Assembly: GCA_900314355.1 (NCBI GenBank) | Contig: OMUY01000016.1 | Coordinates: forward strand, 104,713-168,712 | Source of the DNA: an uncultured Eubacteriales bacterium | GTDB lineage: Bacteria; Bacillota; Clostridia; Oscillospirales; Acutalibacteraceae | Direction of reading: 5' to 3' | Length of the DNA stretch: 64,000 bases | Shown: positions 61,995 through 64,000 of the stretch, in pieces | Layout: each line of letters starts with the position of its first letter | Position numbering within the stretch: position 1 is the stretch's first letter | The notes under the pieces: generated by a model | The model's input: the letters and a program-made list of their open reading frames with translations, nothing else | Databases searched by the model: none | What the model was told of the DNA's origin: nothing | Translations under genes and position numbers: made by a program

Positions 61995-62837
61995 GTGTAT
62001 TTTACGGGAAAGGTATTTAAAGCGAAAGCCAAAACGCTTGACGATTCAAAAGCTTACGTTATGGGTATACTGAATGTCACTCCCGATTCTTTTTCAGACG
62101 GCGGACTTTATTTCAGACCGGAAAATGCGATAAAGCACGCAGAAGAAATGTTAAAAGACGGGGCGGATATAATCGACGTAGGCGCATATTCGACAAGACC
62201 CGGTTCGGAAGAAATAACTGATAAAGAAGAGATGCGAAGACTGTCGCGCGTATTGCCTGAAATAAGGAAGATGACAGACAAAATCATCTCGGTCGATACG
62301 TTTAATCCGGAAACAGCCGAATATTCTCTTGAAAACGGGGCGGACGCGATAAACGACGTATCCGGAAAGTTCAATCCTGAAATCGCGTCGCTTGTTAAAA
62401 AATACGGCGCGGGATGGATAATCACTCATACGTCTAACGTAAAATCAGAAACAGAAATAAAATATAAAAAAGGAGTTTGTTATTCGGTAGAACAATTTTT
62501 CGACGAAATTTTGAAAGATGTTGAAAAATTCGGAATAGACAAAAATCAAATCTGCCTTGACGCGGGGTTCGGATTCGCGAAAAATAACAGCGATAACATC
62601 GAGCTGTTAAAAAATCTTGAGACCGTAATCAGACCCGACGTATTCTTCCTTACGGCTCTTTCAAGAAAAAGATTCGTCGGCTATCTGTCCGGAAAGGAAA
62701 ATGCCTGCGAAAGAGATATTGCGTCAAGGTATTTGGAACTTTTGTCTCTTGAAAAGGGAGCAGACTTAATAAGAGTCCACGACGTGAAATCGGCGTCGGA
62801 GTTAATTAAAGTATATAACAGTCTATTTAAAGATTGA
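61995..62837 (+). CDS. folP: Dihydropteroate synthase
   Basis: The protein has 280 residues. VMGILNVTPDSFSDGG, DVGAYSTRPGSEEI, SVDTFNPETAE, NDVSG and LDAGFGFAKNN define FolP. It joins pteridine pyrophosphate and p-aminobenzoate. The best available start is GTG 61995; no clear ribosome-binding site precedes it, so the exact start is uncertain. folB and folK follow. Confidence 0.95.
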   Translation: MYFTGKVFKAKAKTLDDSKAYVMGILNVTPDSFSDGGLYFRPENAIKHAEEMLKDGADIIDVGAYSTRPGSEEITDKEEMRRLSRVLPEIRKMTDKIISVDTFNPETAEYSLENGADAINDVSGKFNPEIASLVKKYGAGWIITHTSNVKSETEIKYKKGVCYSVEQFFDEILKDVEKFGIDKNQICLDAGFGFAKNNSDNIELLKNLETVIRPDVFFLTALSRKRFVGYLSGKENACERDIASRYLELLSLEKGADLIRVHDVKSASELIKVYNSLFKD

Positions 62838-62884
62838 TATATTATTATTAAATAAACTATAACGAAAACACGGGGTTTGCTGAA

Positions 62885-63244
62885 ATGGATAAAATATTTA
62901 TTAAGGGATTGGAGCTTTACGGCTATCACGGCGTCAATAAAAGCGAAAGAACTATAGGTCAAAGATTTATATTAAATATCACCTGCTGGTATAATATGAA
63001 TAAAATCTGCGTCGACGATAAAATTGAAAACGGCGTAAATTATTCGGATGTCGTAAACGTCGTGAGAAATGTTTTTTTAGCCGGAAACAACAACACGCTT
63101 GAAAGAACAGCGCAGGTTATATCCGACGCGATTTTTAAAAATTTCCAGAATGTCAAAAAGACAGAGATAACAATCGAAAAGCCCGACGCTCCGATTAAGG
63201 CCAATTTTGAATCGGTCGGCGTCACTATCGAACGGACAAAATAA
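62885..63244 (+). CDS. folB: Dihydroneopterin aldolase
   Basis: The protein has 119 residues. IFIKGLELYGYHGVNKSER and ITIEKPDAPIKANFESVGVTI match FolB. It cleaves dihydroneopterin to 6-hydroxymethyl-dihydropterin, the FolK substrate. The folK gene starts 13 bases later. Confidence 0.95.
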   Translation: MDKIFIKGLELYGYHGVNKSERTIGQRFILNITCWYNMNKICVDDKIENGVNYSDVVNVVRNVFLAGNNNTLERTAQVISDAIFKNFQNVKKTEITIEKPDAPIKANFESVGVTIERTK

Positions 63245-63257
63245 ATAGATGAAATAG

Positions 63258-63812
63258 ATGAACAGAAAATACAGCGGCACGGCAATAGTCGGAATCGGAG
63301 GAAATCTCGGCGACAGGGAAGAAAATTTAAAAAATGCCGTCACGTCATTGGACAGATTGATTAATTCCCGCGTAGAAAGAAAATCCGATATTTTCGAAAC
63401 CGAGCCGGTGGGATATAAAAATCAGCCGGATTTTCTCAACATGACCGTCGAAGTTCAGACCGATTTATCTCCCAGAACATTTCTCGGAGCCTGTCTCGGA
63501 ATTGAATCGGCGCTTTTTAGAAAAAGGAATTTCAAGAACGGACCCAGACTGATTGACATTGATCTTCTGCTTTTCGCAAAAAAAAAGGAAGATGAGGACG
63601 AATATGAATTGATATTTTCCGATGATCCGGAGCTTTATCTGCCTCATCCAAGGATGTTTGAACGCGGATTTGTCCTTAAACCTCTTGAAAATATGATTTC
63701 ATCGGATAAAATTTTCGGAATTGATTTTTCAAAGAAACTTCAAAATATTGAGCCGGGCACGGTCAGATATTATAAAAAATACGAAGATATAGAAAATCCG
63801 CAGGATAGATGA
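63258..63812 (+). CDS. folK: 6-hydroxymethyl-7,8-dihydropterin pyrophosphokinase
   Basis: The protein has 184 residues. GIGGNLGDREENL, GPRLIDIDLLLF (two Mg-binding Asp) and LPHPRMFERGFVLKPL are family hallmarks. It makes the FolP substrate. folE is not in the window. Confidence 0.96.
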   Translation: MNRKYSGTAIVGIGGNLGDREENLKNAVTSLDRLINSRVERKSDIFETEPVGYKNQPDFLNMTVEVQTDLSPRTFLGACLGIESALFRKRNFKNGPRLIDIDLLLFAKKKEDEDEYELIFSDDPELYLPHPRMFERGFVLKPLENMISSDKIFGIDFSKKLQNIEPGTVRYYKKYEDIENPQDR

Positions 63813-63856
63813 TGATTTTAACACACGGCAGAGTTTAAAAAATCAGAAAAAAACTC

Positions 63857-63885
63857 TTGACAACAGTGTTTTGGAGATGTAAAAT
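63857..63885 (+). promoter_or_regulatory. Strong promoter downstream of folK
   Basis: TTGACA (63857-63862) and TAAAAT (63880-63885), spacer 17 bases. No coding sequence follows in the 115 bases before the window ends. Confidence 0.75.
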
Positions 63886-63976
63886 TAAGAACGTTCAACA
63901 CGAACCGGACAGTCGATTCAAATTGAACAGATGAACTTTGATACAAAATTTTTTCCAAAAAATATCAAGAAAGCAC

Positions 63977-64000
63977 TTGACAAAAAGAATAGAAAGTGAT
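63977..64000 (+). promoter_or_regulatory. Second promoter, -10 box at or beyond the window edge
   Basis: TTGACA (63977-63982) is followed by exactly 17 bases up to the last base of the window, a T, which would be the first base of the -10 box. Tandem strong promoters are typical of rRNA or tRNA operons; what follows is not visible. Confidence 0.55.

Overview
The window looks like a chromosomal segment of an anaerobic, low-to-mid GC Bacillota, most likely a gut-type Clostridia of the Oscillospirales/Ruminococcaceae kind. Reasons: ferredoxin-linked indolepyruvate oxidoreductase, [FeFe]-hydrogenase maturation genes, ECF transport under a cobalamin riboswitch, an AbrB/SpoVT-type regulator, many consensus TTGACA-N17-TATAAT promoters, frequent GTG/TTG starts, and housekeeping clusters (mreD-pbp2-minD-like-mgsA, hisS-aspS, rplM-rpsI, rpsB-tsf) of Clostridia type. 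The taxonomy is inference.

Region 1 (1-6620) is a cobalamin-controlled uptake operon. It has a strong promoter, a B12 riboswitch and an intrinsic terminator just upstream of the first ribosome-binding site. The genes are a secreted DUF4430 protein, a secreted beta-propeller, EcfT, a fused double EcfA ATPase, an S component and a DUF4430 lipoprotein. A small heavy-metal-domain protein with its own promoter and palindromic operator follows on the minus strand.

Region 2 (7114-19189) is the most unusual part. One co-directional run encodes a TM1266-type hydrogenase regulator, HydF, a NifH-like Fe protein, four nitrogenase component-1-like proteins (two A/B-type pairs, mostly overlapping) and HypF, HypC, HypD and HypE. 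No hydrogenase structural gene, HydE, HydG, HypA, HypB or standard Nif assembly gene lies in the window. The layout suggests a nitrogenase-like reductase whose cofactor may use an Fe-CO/CN unit made by HypCDEF; this is inference.

Region 3 (19229-32000) holds rpsB-tsf with structured leader and attenuator, an AbrB regulator with a zinc-finger-like tail, an anchored Ser/Thr-rich protein, a TIM-barrel isomerase, a CotH-kinase surface protein and a 1756-residue surface protein. The last combines a phosphodiester glycosidase, a purple-acid-phosphatase-like domain and cell-wall-binding repeats.

Region 4 (32147-44100, minus strand) holds pgk-tpiA-gpmI, then a run headed by a PII-like protein and a cation/proton antiporter, followed by a TIM-barrel isomerase, a GH109-like Gfo/Idh/MocA protein, an amino-sugar kinase and a GH4 6-phospho-glycosidase, and finally a secreted protein.

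Region 5 (44275-54065) is cell-shape and translation housekeeping on the plus strand. It ends in a phage MuF-domain remnant bounded by a 23-bp direct repeat that copies part of the rpsI terminator. Region 6 (54107-61874, minus) carries iorA-iorB-paaK, tRNA-Arg(CCG), ychF and a small catabolic/housekeeping run ending in a 2-keto-3-deoxygluconate-kinase-like gene. Region 7 (61919-64000) is folP-folB-folK followed by strong promoters of rRNA-operon style at the window edge.

A theme across regions is that five secreted proteins with no other visible anchor end in a Phe-rich basic amphipathic helix. This may be an undescribed surface-retention signal.
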